This document shows, one piece after another, positions 24,471 through 36,600 of a DNA stretch of 64,000 nucleotides. Origin of the DNA: Balaenoptera acutorostrata (taxonomy: Eukaryota > Chordata > Mammalia > Artiodactyla > Balaenopteridae); assembly GCF_949987535.1 (NCBI RefSeq), contig NC_080082.1, positions 49,142,374 through 49,206,373 of the forward strand, read 5' to 3'. The notes beneath the pieces were generated by a model that ran no database searches, had not been told where the DNA came from, and saw nothing but the letters and a program-made list of their open reading frames with translations. The translations under genes and the position numbers were made by a program. Every line of letters starts with the position of its first letter. The first letter of the stretch is position 1.

Positions 24471-24933
24471 GTTTATTTAAACGAGTTCTGGCCAATTTTA
24501 TTAAAGAATAATTTTGCATGCTTTTCACCAGTCTGTTTTGGCATGCTTCTAACTATATCAGAATCACCTAGATCAGTGATAGCCAGTGTGTGAACTCTCT
24601 AGTATTTTCTATCCGTTTTGCCCAATTCAATAATATTGCCACTGTAGTGATGGACACCAGTTTTCCATTTCAGTGGAGGATGACTGGTTTTGCTCTGCCT
24701 TGTCTGATCATTTTCGGAGTTGGCTTGTACCTCAGCTGTACTTTCCACTTTTCATAGTGACTAGGAGCCTAGAGTTGATGGACTCCGGCAACTTTTTCAT
24801 CTTTGCTGCCACCATCTTCCTGTCTTAGATGTGGGATGACCCCCAGCCAAGAACAGCTGCCAAGATTGCCAGAGAGAGAGAAAGCAAACATATTTTAGGT
24901 TGTTTCTCTTCCTGTTTGTGGGTGGTTGTTATC

Positions 24934-24934
<1 letters not shown>

Positions 24935-24964
<30 letters not shown>
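24935..24964 (+). repeat. (TATC)n tetranucleotide microsatellite
   Basis: Seven and a half perfect TATC units. Likely length-polymorphic. Confidence 0.95.
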
Positions 24965-25164
24965 CTATTAGAGTAAGTAATGTCCTTTAGCTGACCCTGG
25001 ACTCCAGTATATTATTTAAATCTTGAAAGCTCAAGTGGTCAGGAAAGGATGGAACGGTTATTTAAGAAGTACCTTTGAGGGCAGAGAGCCCACTCTGAGC
25101 TCCTTTTCAGAAGGCTGGAGATCCTAGGTAGGACTGATTAGATTACATAAGTAATGTGATAAAC

Positions 25165-25395
25165 ACTTTTGTGGGTACACTGTTGTCTGCATTGGGATTA
25201 CTTGCCTAGAATAGATACTTGGAACATTACTGCTTTCCAGAGTGTTTTTGTTTGTTTGTGAGGATGTTAATAACACCAAACTGCTCTTCCTGACAGGATG
25301 TACCAACTTACACTCATTACCAGTAAAATATACACAAATATACACCACAGTCTTGCCAATATTTCCATTTACAAATGGTAGATAATGTGATCAGT
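25165..25395 (-). repeat. L1 3' fragment, antisense
   Basis: 'ccaaactgctcttcctgac', 'tgtaccaacttacactcatt' and 'cttgccaatatttcc' follow the antisense 3' end of old L1 elements. Confidence 0.55.
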
Positions 25396-26945
25396 GAAAT
25401 GTAATACCTTACTGTTGATTTAATTTATTTTCCTTTCTCAGAGTGGAAGATCATTTTTCACCAGATGGCTCCTCTGGATATTTGCTCCCTCCAAACCACT
25501 TGCCCCTACCTGTGCCTCCCCACCCCCAGCCTGTGTTGTAGGGGTTGGAATTCTTCCAGCTCTGAGAGGTGGAAGGAGGGAGGAGTAGTTGGGTCGGACA
25601 CTGCTCCCCTGACAGCTGAGAATGTGCCACAGTGAGCTCCTCAGCAATGTTGAGGCCAGAGCCATGGTCAGTCTGCACCGGGACCATTCCCCATCCAGGC
25701 TTCCTGTTCCCTGAGACACTGTGGGTGCCTTCCTGGAATCCTCTGAGGAGGGAGGTGCCTGGAAATAAGAGAACTCTTCCACTCAAGGTTGTTTTCCTGG
25801 ATCCACAGGTCCTGACAGATAATGGTTTGCTTTTCTTTCCTACAAGCTGTTTGAAATGTATGACAAGGACTTTGTAGCTTGTATTTTGGGGGACAAAGCC
25901 CTAGTCACCTCTCGTTCCCCTCCCCCACCATGTGGCCCCAAGGCCCTATCGCGTCCCAGGACTGGCGCCTCACCCAAGCCCCTGTGGGCAGGTGCTGGAA
26001 AAAGGAGGAGTCCTCACATCTCTTGGTGACTGCCTGTGGGTCACAACTGAGGCTTCCCCGCCCACTGGCTTAGCCCGAGGCCTGTTTCCGGCCTCGCCTG
26101 GCCTTGGGCGCTTGTGAACCGCGACCAGCCTTGGGGACCATTCTCCATCCAGCCCCAGCTCCTAGTACAAGGCGCCTTCCCCACCAGGCAGGTGGGGGCA
26201 CCCGAAACCAGTGCGCAGCCACATGGCCCTGGGACACGCTAGGATCTCGGGGTCACGCTAGATGCTGGGGTCGCATCTGGTGGAGACGCGCAGTGGTCTC
26301 CAGTGTCCTGGGGCGTATGGGTGCAGCGCTTCTGACCAAGGCCGAACTTGTTCGGCCCAGCGCCTGAAACCGTGGCGGCGTTGGGAAGTAAGATGGGGGA
26401 GGATGTGGGAAACGTTTGTCAACTGCTCATATTTCGCTGGCCGGGACTGGGGGAGCCGCCTCCAGCTCAGCCCGCGGGGATACGGGATCTTTCCAGAGGC
26501 CCGACGGTCGGGGCGCACAACGGAGCCCGGGCCGCCCCCACCCCCGCCCCGCGGCGCCACAGCTGGCCGCTCCGCCACTCGAGCGCCAGCTCCAAGCCGC
26601 ACGCCCCGGCGGCCCAGCCCAGGCTCCGCGCCCCTCCGAGCTCGCGGCGAAGCGCGGACACCGCGGCTCCGCCGCCGCCACTCCCCCCACATTCCAGAGG
26701 CCGCAGCGCCGTCTCCTTCCTCGCATTCCTGCCCCCACAAAGGAGTCCCTCCGCCCCCCGCACAGCCGCAGGGAGGAGGGGACGCGGCCCGGCGCCTCCG
26801 AGCGCACATTCCTCCGCCGCGCGCGCCACCGAGCGGAGCGCCGCGGCCCCCGGACCGCGCGTGGCCCGCAGAGCGACCCCGGCCCGGCGCCGGCCCCGCC
26901 CCGCGCCCAGGGGTCCCGGGGCGGGCTCCGGGCTTCGGGCGGACG

Positions 26946-26993
26946 ATGCGGCGGCGCGGCCGGAGCGGCGGCGGGAAGCGGAGGCGGAGGTGA
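26946..26993 (+). other. upstream ORF in WTIP 5' leader (15 codons, Arg-rich)
   Basis: ATG at 26946 opens MRRRGRSGGGKRRRR and stops with TGA at 26991-26993, 25 nt before the WTIP ATG and in another frame. Whether it is in the mRNA depends on the transcription start. Confidence 0.6.
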
Positions 26994-27018
26994 CGCGCCG
27001 GGGCCGGCGGGCCGGGCC

Positions 27019-27694
27019 ATGCAGCGCTCCCGGGCGGCCGCGGACGAGGCGGCTCTGCTCCTGGCCGGGCTGGCCCTGCGGGAGCTGGAGCCGGGCTGCG
27101 ACTCCCCGGGCCGGGGTCGGCGGGGGCCGCGGCCCGGGCCGGGAGACGAGGCGGCGCAGGCGTTGGGCCGCAGAGGGCAGGGCAGCGGCGGCGGCGGCCC
27201 CGAGGCCGGGGTGGACGGACTGAGCCGCGGGGAGCGAGGCCCGCGGCGCGCGGCGGCCCCCGAGCTCAGCGCGCAGCCGGCGGGCAGCCCGCGGGCCAGC
27301 CTGGCGGGCTCCGACGGAGGCGGCGGCGGCAGCGGCAGCGCCCGCTCCAGCGGAATCAGCCTGGGCTACGACCAGCGCCACGGCAGCCCGCGCTCGGGCC
27401 GCTCGGATCCGCGCCCGGGCCCCGGGCCGCCGTCGGTGGGCAGCGCGCGCTCCAGCGTGTCCAGCCTCGGCTCCCGCGGCTCGGCCGGCGCCTACCCCGA
27501 CCTGCTCCTGCCCGGCGCCTGCTCCGCGCCGGCTCGCTCCCCGGAGCCCGCCGGGCCGGCCCCTTTCGCTCTGCCTTCGCTCCAGCTGCCCCCGGGCCGG
27601 GAGGGCGCCCCGAGCTCGGCGGAGCGGCGGCTGGAGGCGCTGACCCGAGAGCTGGAGCGGGCGCTGGAGGCGCGCACGGCGCGGGACTACTTCG
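27019..27694 (+). CDS. WTIP: WTIP coding exon 1, residues 1-226
   Basis: Starts [20 protein letters not shown] and ends in DYF plus one base of G226. Holds the Ser/Gly-rich [20 protein letters not shown] block, with kin in other Ajuba proteins. Donor is 'gtgagc'. The reading frame also stays open upstream of the ATG, but with no earlier in-frame ATG. Confidence 0.95.
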
Positions 27695-30600
27695 GTGAGC
27701 GAGCGCGGCCGCGCGGCCCGCGCGCCCGGGCCCCGGGCCTCCGCTGTCCTCGTCGGGGGTCGGGGACGACCTCCGGGTAGGCGGCCGGTTCGGCCGAGGA
27801 GAGCGCTGGGTGGGCCCGGGGCTGGGCTTCGGACGAGGGACCGGGCTGCAAAAAGCGTGTCTCCCTCCCTTGGGGCTGGGGAGCTGGCGACGTTTGTTCC
27901 CGCAGACGGAGTGTGTGTGTGAACCTCCAGGTCTGGGGCTTGTTTAGGACAGTGGTTTAGCCTCTGGGTCTCCGGGCCGGGAGTTCTGGCAAAGTCAGTG
28001 GATGCGTTGCCCCTAACTTAGAGAAAAAGTCACGTTAATAGGCAGAAAAAGCTATTTTTGAATAATTTTTTCTTAACCCTTGGCACTTACCTCAGCTCAT
28101 CGTACTCGATGCTTTGTGATCAGCTGGTCAGCCGAAGCTGTGTGTTTCCCTTCCCCCAGCAGTACGGGCTGTGAACAGGGGCAGGGAGGTGGCATGGCCT
28201 GGATACCACCGGAGCCCGCCTGACCTGAGGCTTTGATAATGGTAGTGGCTGGAAGTAGAGTCTTTGAGGGAGGAGAAGCCCACGCTGGGGGGGAGGGGGG
28301 GAGACTAAGCTGGTCCTACTGGGCTGTCCTCGCTCTCGGCTGTGCTGTGTATATGGGATGTTTCCGAAGGGAATCCTGCTTCACATCATTTGCAAAGACC
28401 ACCAGTCTCTGACAGCCTCCCTTTCCCAGTCTGACCTTGGCCCTTGGATCCCAAGTCCTTTGGACAGCTTGAGGCTTGAGGTTCTGAGAGGAGGCCTGGA
28501 GAGGGGCTTCCCTCCCTCCCTTACTGATAAGCAGGCACCTGGCTTTGGAGGGGGTGGTGGTTATCATGTCTGGGACTGAGGCTGTCCTGGAGTTTGTATT
28601 TCATGGTTCATTCCAGCTAGCAGCTCAGGACTGCCCTGAACTGGATCTTGAGAGGGAAGGAGGTTGTATGGGACAGGCAATGGGGGCATTGCAGGCCGAG
28701 GGAAGAATGTGGGCAAAAGGAGACAAGTAAGGATGTGTACAGTTCCGTTATACTCCCTGGGGTTGCAGCCCAGGAGGGGTCAGGTGGTCAAGGGAGTGTG
28801 TAGGCCAAAGGGTTGTCCTGCCTTTGGGAGGGGACCTGCTCATCTAGGAGCATCACGGTGAGACTTTGTGGTCTGGTAGGTCCTGTGGCTGCTGTCAGAC
28901 CGCCTGGGAGCAGGGAGGGAGTAGGAAGCCTTTGCCTCTCATGCCAGGCAGGTACCACGAGCAGAAGCTGGGCTGCCTCTGAAGAGAATGAGATTCCAGC
29001 GCTCTCTTCCGGGGGGACCGCCCCTTTTCCTGTCCCCACTCGCTGCAGGGCCTGGGCAGTGGTGTGTTCTCTGGGCCTCCGTAGCTACTCCTGAATCTTT
29101 GCGTGAAGACCGGGGCAGGTAGTGGGAGAAGTGAAGGGGCTGATGGGTCATCCTTTCTAATGGGACCTGCTGCTCCCGTTGAAGCCACGTGGGAGTGGGA
29201 GGTGAGTGATGATAGATCTTTGGTTTCTTTTTTAAGAGAAGCCAGATCTAGGTAACATTTTCCTGATTTTTAAAAAATACGAGCAGCTATTTGCTTGAAC
29301 TGCTGATATCTTACTGCCGATATTCCACTTTTTGGAGCTATGAAAGTGGCAGTTACATACAGATCAACCTGAATAATACAACATTTTACAAAAGGAAGTC
29401 TGCAGGTAGCATGAGCTCAAGAGATCTCTGATAAACCTCACCCTTGGAGTGTTTTTTCCTCTCTGTCCATCCCTTCTTGGCGCTGGCACCCGCTCACCTC
29501 CTGGCTGCTCTCTGTCTTTCATGGACATCTCTCCTGACCAAGTTCTGCTGCCATGAGCCAGCCAACAGCCTCAGGCCTCCAGAACCTCATTAACTTTGGT
29601 GACCTCTCTGCCTTCTCTTCAGCCACCCACCCCTAAGGCCACACCCTGGATTTGCCTCGCTTCAGCTGTCTTCAGTTCTGGTTGCCGCCTGTGTCTCACC
29701 ACTACCTCTGATTCCTCTAATTGCTGTCTGCCCTGCAGAACCCTGGCTCCAAGTCAGTGCTGCAGCCCCCTTTTCTGTTGCTATATTAGGCCGCAGAGTG
29801 ATGGTCTTTAACCTTGGTGCTTTTCTGGGCACCACCCATCACTCTTAGCCTTGGTCAGTTCCCTCTTTCAGTGCCTCAACAGCCTGCCTCTCTCCTCGGC
29901 CCTGCCCATGCTTTCTACTTTGCTGAGGATAATGGGGTCAGCAGTTGCAGTCTTGGCTTCCTGTCCCTTCCCTGAAGGCTCTCAAGTCCATGTCCAGGTC
30001 TGAGGATGAAGATCCTTCCATCTCCAACCTCTACCTCTTCCATCTTCAGCTTTCCTCTTTCCACTGGCCCTTTTCTTTTGGTTATAAATATGTATAAGGG
30101 TCTTTCATTAAGCAACAACAAGAAAGATAAGAAAAAACAACAAACCCAAACCTATATGGCCCCAAGGTCTCATCCGCCCTTTCATCCCGTCTTCTCATCC
30201 TAGTGTCTGGTTGACATGTCTTTGCTTATCCGCTTTCGATCTCCCCTCAGCCATCTCTGTCTCCTCCCACTGGACTGACCCAGTTCTTGCTCAGCACCCT
30301 GGCGATGCCCCAGCCTCAGCCCCAAACACCAGAGGGCATTTGCCAGGTCTTGTTGGTCTGGATCTTACTGCATCCCAAAGGTGGAGTCAACTCTCCTCCG
30401 AAACAGTCTACTCCCTGGATTTTGGAGGTACCTCATGGTCCTGGTTGTCCTTCTTCAGTGTATTTTCATTGAAGCGGTGCAAGCTCATATTTAGCAAAAA
30501 ATCAAACAGAACCGAAAAACAAATAATACAAGTTCATAACTTCCCCTCTGACCCATCCTTCTGTTCGACTTCCAATAAGCAGCCGACTTTTGCTCCTTGC

Positions 30601-33600
30601 ATCGTGTTTTCTGGTAACTTAGTCAAATGACAAGGTCACATTTTCAAAGTTGATGGACAAGAGTGGAGGTGTGAGGGTGGGTCATTTTCACTTCAGAAAG
30701 ATAAGTCTGGCTGCGATTTTGGGGATGGATTATTGGGGGCCAAGGTGGGGTGCTGTGAGGAGGCTGTTGAAACAGCAAGTGGGATGAGAATTGATGACGT
30801 TGAATCAGGCCAGTGGGAGTGAGGGGAGGGAATGAAGTCCAGAGTAGGGAACAGAGGAACCCGATTCAGAGTTGGAGGTGAGAAAGACAGGGTAGACCTG
30901 GATGCTTCCTGAAACCTGGCTATGCGAAAGTGCCGTTTTCTGAGCAGGAGCCCAGAGCTCTCTTCTGGACCTGAGGTGGTCTGGGGCCATCCGGGAGGTG
31001 GATTAGAGGCTCAGGAGAGGGATCCGGGCTGGGCAGAGTGCCAGGAGCCTCGACAGGGGTGAGCATTTGGGAGTAGATGGCACTGCCCCGGGAGACGGGG
31101 TAAAGCCACATGTGGAGACCTGTAGCTGTGGTGTGTTTGGCTTTCAAATTCTCAAAACATTTAAGTTAACAATTTCAGTATGGAAAGATTTCATGCACAA
31201 ATCTAGATTTCTAGCTTTTCTTGAAAAATCAGAATCTTTAGAAGTGCTGACCCTGCATTCCTCCCTGGTAGCCGTCAGTGGAGCTGAGGCGTGTCTGTGA
31301 CCTCCGGCGGCCATGGCTCTCTTCTCCATTCACCTGGGTGCCCACCAGCCACGTTTACATTCCTGCCTGGTTTGAGGGCATCTGAACTGTCTCTCCTTCC
31401 CCTGGGGAGACTGAGGCACGGGAGACCCGGGACTGAGCAAGGGAATACCCAATAGAACTGGGAAGAGAGAAGTACTAGAAAGCCAGGTGCGGGTCATATT
31501 CTGGAGACCCGAGAGGAGGAGAGGGCCCCCTTTAGCAAGATCAGAAGAGAAAGTCCATAAATCTGCACCGTTAGGAGATGACAGGATGTGGACTAAGCTT
31601 GCTTTCTTGACTGAGGGCAGGGGGAAAATGGGGTGGCTGATCGGGGAGGGAGGTTTTTTTTAAGGTGGGAGACGCTCAGCCATGGTAAATGTTAAGGAGA
31701 GAGATCTGGTGGAAAGCAGGAAGGAGAGGGTGAGGGCAGCATGTCCTGAAGCAACCAGAAGACTTTACGGTCCAGGGGGCAGGTGGGGCCCGTCTCCATG
31801 CCCTTTGTGGCATGGGAGACCTTTGGTGAGTCTGTGAGAGGTCCTCTGATGTCTGGGCTGGCCACCTGCAGTCTCCAGGGTCTCCAGGAGGGCTGGCTAG
31901 AGAGTTCCCTAAGGCTAGTGCTGGCCTTTGCCCTGGCATTGCTGGTCACCCCTCTCCTTACCACCCCTCCCCTGCCTGCCAGGCACCCCACCCTGAGGTG
32001 GTCCCCAAGTCCACCCAGTTATTCCCTGCAGAGCAACTTCCCTGTCTTATTTTCTTTAGACCTTTTCTCAGATATCACCTTGTCACTGGGGCCTTCTCTG
32101 ACCATCCTCTTTGAAAATCACACACTCAGACATATTCTTAATCAGCCTTCTTTTCCTCCATAGCACTTGTTTCTACCTGAGATGTGATTTACCTGTTATC
32201 CATCTCTCTCCACTGGAATACAGGCTCCTTGCGGGGGGGGATTTGTTTGGTGCATTGCAAAATCTCTGGCACCTAAACTATGTGGGGTGTCAGTGTCCAT
32301 GTGTTGACTGAGCAAGAGAATAAATTGACCTTACTGTACAGATGAGGGAGGTGTGGCTGGGAGGGTCAGGGACTCTGCCCTGGTTGTGCCTTTGTGGTCT
32401 TCATTCTTTTTGGTTCATAGACAGCAGAAAGGATTTTCCCTCTGTCCACGAGCAGATCAAGGTGAAGGGGCTTAGAGCAACTTTCCAGGTATAAACATGT
32501 CATTGTAATTTTGATGGTGTGGACAGTGTCAGTTAGCTCTGACTTGCCAGGTGCTCTGCTAAACTCCTTGAGTCCTCCAACAACAGCAGCAAACCCTATA
32601 AGTAGTGGTACCCTTCCTGTCCCCATGTTAGCCATTAGTAATGGAGCAATGGAGGCCTATGGAATTTCCTTGCCCAAGATCACGTGGCTGGGCAGCATTA
32701 GGGCTGGGAGTCAGATGCACATCCATTCAAGTCCACAGTCCTGGTGCTAATCGCTGCTCTCTCCTGCCTCTTCTTCCATAGGTATTTGCATCAAGTGTGG
32801 GCTTGGCATCTATGGAGCGAGGCAGGCGTGCCAGGCAATGGGGAGCCTGTATCACACCGATTGCTTCACCTGCAACTCCTGTGGTAGGTAACCTCTCCCC
32901 TGTCCCTCTTGCACTGTGGATCCCCTTGCACCTAAGTCCCAGGCACAAGGACCACCCAGCTCTGGCCCAGGCTGGAGTGTGGAGGAGGCTGAGTTGTGGC
33001 CCCTTTTCTTCTGGCCTAGTCTGCTTGAGAGGCCCAGGCTCCTGGGGAGATCTGCTGGGCCCTGGGGAGGGAGGCGTGAGGCCTGGGAGGAGCCTTTTGC
33101 TGGCCACAGGGAAAGGCTGCCCTTCTAGCCCTTGGCTTTGGGACCTCTGTCCTGGGCAGGGTACTGATGTCTCTCGGTTGCCTGGGTGGGGCTCGTGGAG
33201 CCAGAGATGTGCCTTCTGCCTGCCTGGATATGGGGCTAATATTTTTTTCCCTACAATATATTTTTTGTCCTAATTTTACACACTGTATAAAATATAAATG
33301 TTATAATTTAACCTAGACAAAGTTATAAAAAGAAAAAAGTAACTATAGTCCAACCGACCTAATAAGTCTGCACTCTTGATCTTCTTACTGTTCTTTCATG
33401 CTTTGCCCTGAGAAGACTTCTTTTATTTATATACACAAAACATTTTAATACAAAACATTGTATTTTATAAAAGTGTAATATGACTTTGTTATAAAGCAGA
33501 AACTAACACACCAGTGTAAAGTAATTATACTCCAATAAAGATGTTAAAAGAAAAAAAAGCGTGATATGTACACAGTGTTAAGTCAGATAGTCCTGCAAAG

Positions 33601-36600
33601 CTATTTTTGCAATAGCAAAAAACCACTTACCTTTCTACCCCGGTCTTGTTCCCCGGGGGCAGCCACTTAGTATTTTTTAGCAACTTCATCTAGTAGGCAC
33701 CTCCATGTTCTAACAGCATACACTGCTGTTTCTTGATTATCAGTTTTAGAAATGATTTACTTATGTTTGCTGTGGTAGATGAGGAATAGGTTCTTAGGCT
33801 GACTGTTCTCCCCTCTCTCCTTCCGTCTTCTCAGTGTAGCCATCATAAGTTGTGATTAAGTCAATAAACCAGGTTTATATTACTATAATATATGACTATG
33901 TAAATATTATTCACTGCAGAACCAAGAATTATACTGGGGTTATATCTCCTTTTTTCTATAGTCATTTACTTTTCCTGGAATTTTCTTTTTTAACCTTTTT
34001 TTCTCCTTGCATTGTCTTGACTTATCATATCCTTCAGTTTCCTCTCCCCACTCCAGTTGCCCCATTTTAGTAGGCATTCTTTTGAGTTCCCCCTTGGAGC
34101 CCCTGGCCTCTCCTTAGTCTGAGCCAGTTGCTCTCTGGACCCCTGTGGAGTGTTCATTCTGTGCCTTCCCATGTATATTGGTTGGATTGAATCCACTGTC
34201 TCCTAGAAGCTTTCAGCTGCAGATTACAGAAAAGCTGCTGAGGAGGCTTAAACTCTAAGAATATTTCTTTTTTTTTTTTTTTTTAATTTTATAGCTACTT
34301 TATTTATTTATTTCTTTATTTTTGGCTGTGTTGGGTCCCCAGTTCCTGCGACGGCTTTCTCTAGTTACGGCAAGTGGGGGCCACTCTTCATCGCGGTGCA
34401 GGGACCGCTCTTCATCGCGGTGCGCGGGCCTCTCACTATCGCGGCCCCTCCCGTTGCGGGGCACAGGCTCCAGACGCGCAGGCTCAGCAGTTGTGGCTCA
34501 CGGGCCCAGCCGCTCCGCGGCATGTGGGATCTTCCCAGACCAGGGCTCGAACCCGTGTCCCCTGCACTAGCAGGCAGACTCTCAACCACTGCGCCACCAG
34601 GGAAGCCCTAAGAATATTTCTTGACTCATTGAACTGGGAGCCCAGAGATAGGGCTGGCTTCAGGCTGGGATTGATCTAGTGGCTTAGGCCCTATGAATAG
34701 CTTGGCTGTGTTTCCCTTGGGTTTGGCTTTATCCTTAGGGCAACTTCTCTTATGGTAGTGAAATGTCTGAGGCAGCTTGAGACTTCCATTGGGACACCAC
34801 TGGTCTGGAGGAAGAGGGGCCATTTCTTCTGGTCATGTTTTTGGGGTGGGGAAACTTCTTTTCCAGAAAACATCTAGCAAACATCTTCCTGTATATCATT
34901 GGCCAGATCATCTCACACATCCATTCCTGAACCAAGCCCTGTGGCTGGGGGGAGCGCTATGATTTGATTAACTTACTTGCCTGAGTCTCTGAACCATTAT
35001 AAGGGAAGAAGAATTAGCTTTATACTAATCAAGCCCATCCATGGATAGGGGAGTGGATTCAGGTTTCCCTTAAACACACCAGGCTGTCTGAGGTAAGGTT
35101 GGTTACTGAACACAACTTGGAGAAGTAGGGAGGAATCGAAGCTGTGAAACAACCAAAACTGTCCAGTGTTTTGCTGTAGTTGTCTAAGCAGGGCAATGTG
35201 GGAGGTAAATTTTCTGAATTCTGTTGTGTCTAAAATGCCTTTATTCAACCCTCACAATTTGTAGTTTGACTGGGAATAGATTTTCAAATTGGAAATAATT
35301 TTCACTAAGCATTTTGAAGTCATAGATTTATCTTCCAGAAGCCATGGTTGCTGCTCAATTCTGATGCCATTCTGATTCTCATTTTTGTGTGTGTGATCTG
35401 TTTTTTTCCTTTTGGGAGATCTCAGGAAGAGGGCTATCATTGAGCAAATCCTGTAATAGCCTCTGGAAAGGGCTGTGAACTGCACAGTTGCAGGGGGTGC
35501 CACTTACATAGATACAACAGGAATGGTGCTCCTGAAATTGTGCATTGCAGCTACTTGGCTTAGGATACTTTATGTTTGGTGTAGGCTTTGTGCCATTGGT
35601 TATGCTGCGTACACAAAGAGCCCCATTAGACTGGAGACTTGCCCTTCGGTTCTGGGAATTTTTCTTGTATTCTTTATTTATTCCCTTCTTCTTTCCACTG
35701 GTACTGAATTCAGCAGCGTGTGAATCAAGATAATATATTATGACCAAGTTGAGCTTATCTGAAGAATACTAGTGGAGTCACAATAGAAAATTCGTTAATA
35801 TAACTCACCTCATTAACAAACTAAAGAAGAAAAACATATAATCATCTCAATAGGAGTAGAACAAGCAGTCAATAAAATCTGACATTCAGATTTTAGCAAA
35901 CTGGAAATAAAAAGGAACTTTCTCAACCTGATAAAAGTTGGTTACTAAAAATCTATGCAAACATCATACTCAGTGGTGAAATATAAGAAAAATGGACCTT
36001 TAAAAGAGGAAAGGACAATGACGCCTGCAACCATGTCTTCTATTCAGAATTATACTGGAGGTCTTAGTCATTGCAGTAAGACAAGAAAAATAAATATAGC
36101 ATAATCATGTCAATATGCATATACTGTTGAACATGGGTATATAAAATAGTGTTGAGATGTCAGTTTTTCCAAATTGATCTATAATGCATTGTTATTCCAG
36201 TTAAGCAGGTTTTCGTGAATTTGACAAGCTAATTCTAAAATTTAAATGGAAGAGCAAAAGGCTAAGAATAAACAAGATGATCTTGAAGAAGAGTAGGTTG
36301 GGCAAACTTCCACTACCAGGTGTCAATATATATTGTATAGTTACATTAATTAATTTCATGTGGTACTGGGGCAAGGATAGACAAATAGACCAACGGAACA
36401 GAGTGGAGAGTTTAGAAACAGACCCATGTCTGTGTGAAAACTTGATGGGTGATAGAGACAGCATTGCAGATGGTTCTGGGAAAAGTGGTTATCCATATAA
36501 AATAATGAAATTAAATCCAGGTGTATCAAAGACCTCAATGGGTAAAGAAAAACTTGACAATTTTAGAAATAAATATAGAAACGTATCTTTACCAATCTTC

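Larger units (their letters stand above)
26330..27900 (+). promoter_or_regulatory. WTIP: CpG island over WTIP promoter and exon 1
   Basis: About 1.5 kb of very GC-rich, CpG-dense sequence with several GC boxes (gggcgg/ccgccc), no TATA box near the start codon, and sharp falls in CpG on both sides. Typical of a CpG-island promoter. The transcription start cannot be fixed from sequence. Confidence 0.85.
27695..32781 (+). other. WTIP: WTIP intron 1 (5.1 kb)
   Basis: The first 200 bases belong to the CpG island. From 28 to 30 kb I see nothing I can name. A copy of the unassigned ancient repeat lies near 30.62-30.87 kb, an L2-type end at 32.0-32.3 kb and a MIR at 32.5-32.7 kb. Confidence 0.6.

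Noticed and set aside
26416..27018. Possible N-terminal extension of WTIP: the frame stays open about 200 codons upstream of the ATG.
   Set aside because: No in-frame ATG exists upstream; the only start-like codon at its head is TTG. Long open frames are expected by chance in CpG-island sequence, on both strands.
26258..27381. Long antisense open frames over the WTIP promoter and exon 1.
   Set aside because: GC-driven shadows of the island and exon 1. No splice sites, start context or recognisable protein.
34322..34679. Repeated open frames with Gly/Arg/Leu-rich peptides such as 'CGARALGSG' at many places.
   Set aside because: They are translations of CHR SINEs and recur at every copy; not genes.
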